Translations under genes and position numbers: made by a program
Part shown: positions 62,551 to 64,000 of the stretch, one piece after another
Position numbering within the stretch: the stretch's first letter is position 1
Layout: each line of letters starts with the position of its first letter
Notes under the pieces: generated by a model
The model's database searches: none
What the model was told of the DNA's origin: nothing
The model's input: the letters and a program-made list of their open reading frames with translations, nothing else
Assembly: GCA_900756545.1 (NCBI GenBank)
Contig: CAAEKO010000034.1
Coordinates: 1 to 64,000 of the forward strand
Length of the DNA: 64,000 nt
Origin: Clostridia bacterium
Lineage (GTDB): Bacteria; Bacillota; Clostridia; UBA1381
Direction: 5' to 3'

Positions 62551-64000
62551 TTAATAGCAGTTTTTATCCATAAATTCTCGTAGTTTATCTGCCTTTGTAC
62601 TTGTAAGTAATGTTTTTAATGCAGACGATTGAAATTCTGCATATTTCGCTTCAAGCAGTTCAGGCTCGTCTTTCCACACCTCTGAATATATATCCCAAGC
62701 TGTATCAATTCTGTTCTGAGCTTTGTGTACTTCTCCCATATCCATATACATCAGTCCTGCACCCCAAAGGATATTGGCGTAATCGGTTGTATCATACAAA
62801 TCCGAATCATGCAATACCTTTGCACATCTCTCAAGTGCGTTGACTGCTTTGTTGTACTCTCCCAATTCTGCTGCCAAGTGTGCATAATTAAAAACCTGTG
62901 CAACGCCGTCACGGCTGTTATCTAATCCGGCTTTTTTAAGAACGCCGTACCCAAGCTCCATATATTTTCTTGCTTCTGTCTTATTTCCGTTGGATAAATA
63001 TACACCACCTAAATTGCTGTATATATTTGCTACAAGTAAGGGATTTCCCTTTTGCAATCCATTACAGTATTCAGCAGCCTTCTTTTGATAATGTAACGCC
63101 TTTTTAAGATTATTGTTAAACACCTGCTCATAAGTTGCCTTATAATCAAGTAATAATGCTTGCTCGGATGTATTACATATTCCGTCTGCTGTCATTCGTT
63201 CAAGCTCGGACAGTATTGTATCCATACCGGTTTTGTATCTGTACTTTTCCATATACGGAAATACATCTACAAGCAGTCTTATATATGCCCGTATATCGTC
63301 TTTTTCAGCATATATGATTATATTTTCCGCAACGGCAAACAACAGCTTGTGATGCGGTAAGTCAATACCGTGAAACAGGCATTGAAATCTTGTGTTATCA
63401 ATAAGTGTTTTACAGTTGCTTATACTTGGTTTTGTATCATCGACAGTAACCTCTTGAATTAAGGGGTGCAGATATATCTTTCTGCAATCCGTCTTTTGGA
63501 TGAAACCTAATTCGATTAAATCGTTTATGCTATTAAGGTTTTTCAATTCAAGCCATTTTGCAAACATTTTTGGATTTATACCCTCTGTAGGGATAAAAGC
63601 CATATTACGCATTATGTTCTGTGCATTATCGGACAAACAAGCTAATGTTATCAGCGTGTGTATATGCTCATAATATGTGCCTTGTGTGTTTTTTCCGTCT
63701 TTTACAATTCCTATCCTATCATCAGTATTCAGTACGGTTTTTGTTTCCTGTAACTTTTGTAATAATGCCTTTGCATTTAATATCCCCGAAGCTAACAACC
63801 TTGCAGAAAGTTCAACCGCCAATGTGTGACAATGTACGGCTTCTATAATCTGCTTTACAACATCAATATTTTTATCGTTAATTTCATAAAAATATCCCAC
63901 AAGCTCTAATAAAGAATCCATATCTGCCATTTCCGAAATATCAATGAAATGGTAATTGTCAAATCTGCTTCGTGTTGTAAACAGAATACGACAACGGTAT
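62551..64000 (-). CDS. NB-ARC/TPR (STAND-type) protein, 5' end beyond window
   Basis: The frame is open to the right edge: before the internal ATG at 63930 it reads RCRILFTTRSRFDNYHFIDI, the sensor-type strand of NB-ARC ATPases (LxTTRS). VHCHTLAVELSARLL corresponds to the GLPLAL-type motif, followed by a winged-helix region and from about 250 residues on TPR-like repeats (ANIYSNLGGVYLSNGNKTEARKYMEL, FNYAHLAAELGEYNKAVNALERC). P-loop and N-terminal effector lie outside. STAND proteins oligomerise on ligand sensing; in bacteria many act in antiphage defence or as transcription activators. At least 483 residues visible. Confidence 0.85.
   Translation of the reverse strand, partial: YRCRILFTTRSRFDNYHFIDISEMADMDSLLELVGYFYEINDKNIDVVKQIIEAVHCHTLAVELSARLLASGILNAKALLQKLQETKTVLNTDDRIGIVKDGKNTQGTYYEHIHTLITLACLSDNAQNIMRNMAFIPTEGINPKMFAKWLELKNLNSINDLIELGFIQKTDCRKIYLHPLIQEVTVDDTKPSISNCKTLIDNTRFQCLFHGIDLPHHKLLFAVAENIIIYAEKDDIRAYIRLLVDVFPYMEKYRYKTGMDTILSELERMTADGICNTSEQALLLDYKATYEQVFNNNLKKALHYQKKAAEYCNGLQKGNPLLVANIYSNLGGVYLSNGNKTEARKYMELGYGVLKKAGLDNSRDGVAQVFNYAHLAAELGEYNKAVNALERCAKVLHDSDLYDTTDYANILWGAGLMYMDMGEVHKAQNRIDTAWDIYSEVWKDEPELLEAKYAEFQSSALKTLLTSTKADKLREFMDKNCY

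Noticed and set aside
1..64000. CRISPR arrays
   Set aside because: No regularly spaced direct repeats with unique spacers were seen, and no cas genes.

Overview
The window reads as a chromosome segment of a low-to-moderate G+C anaerobic Bacillota, most likely a gut-type Clostridia. Pointers are the ffs-dnaX-ybaB-recR block with a small SRP RNA, a fused 2-hydroxyacyl-CoA dehydratase/activase protein of anaerobes, GerMN and S-layer-homology proteins, frequent TTG/GTG starts behind strong Shine-Dalgarno sequences, and many U-tailed terminators. No species is claimed.

Layout. 1-8.5 kb: a giant secreted RHS/YD-repeat protein with an N-terminal subtilisin, running off the left edge. 8.5-12.4 kb: on the same strand, two small secreted proteins and a regulatory operon (zinc-ribbon protein, ECF-like sigma factor, membrane-tethered sigma4-DUF4367 protein). 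12.5-14.8 kb: AT-richer island DNA with two XRE regulators, a Fic-like protein lacking the catalytic His, helically phased direct repeats and the 3' half of a tRNA-Thr gene, which looks like an integration junction. 14.8-47.2 kb: mostly housekeeping: DUF305, ABC exporter, SLH-C39 protein, AlkD, PutP, SRP RNA-dnaX-ybaB-recR, the dehydratase/activase fusion, SSB-like, a Mur-ligase-like protein without P-loop, valS, GerMN, histidine kinase/response regulator, ComEA-like, D,D-carboxypeptidase, phosphosugar mutase, HAD phosphatase, SWIM-SNF2 helicase and nfo. Two paralogous small zinc-ribbon membrane genes follow the valS and nfo terminators; the valS copy is frameshifted twice.

47.7-64 kb: an AT-rich mobilizable element. 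It carries TnpV, a two-gene module (membrane-anchored protein plus RES-domain protein), a decayed tyrosine integrase framed by an exact 27-bp inverted repeat, a 1279-aa LRR/Ig/SLH surface protein, an actin-type ParM with a ParR-like partner, about 0.65 kb of stacked hairpins (candidate centromere and oriT), mobC-relaxase with a third gene nested in the relaxase 3' end, an IS1182-type insertion sequence, a PBECR4-like protein, and an NB-ARC/TPR (STAND) protein running off the right edge.

How parts work together: the left cluster looks like a regulated surface or polymorphic-toxin locus; the SRP RNA sits beside replication/repair genes as in many Firmicutes; the right element combines segregation, mobilization and several candidate defence or toxin genes (RES pair, PBECR4-like, STAND). 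The most promising undescribed items are the RES pair, the inverted-repeat integrase cassette beside the surface gene, the nested mob gene, and the subtilisin-RHS fusion with its aromatic-rich insert.
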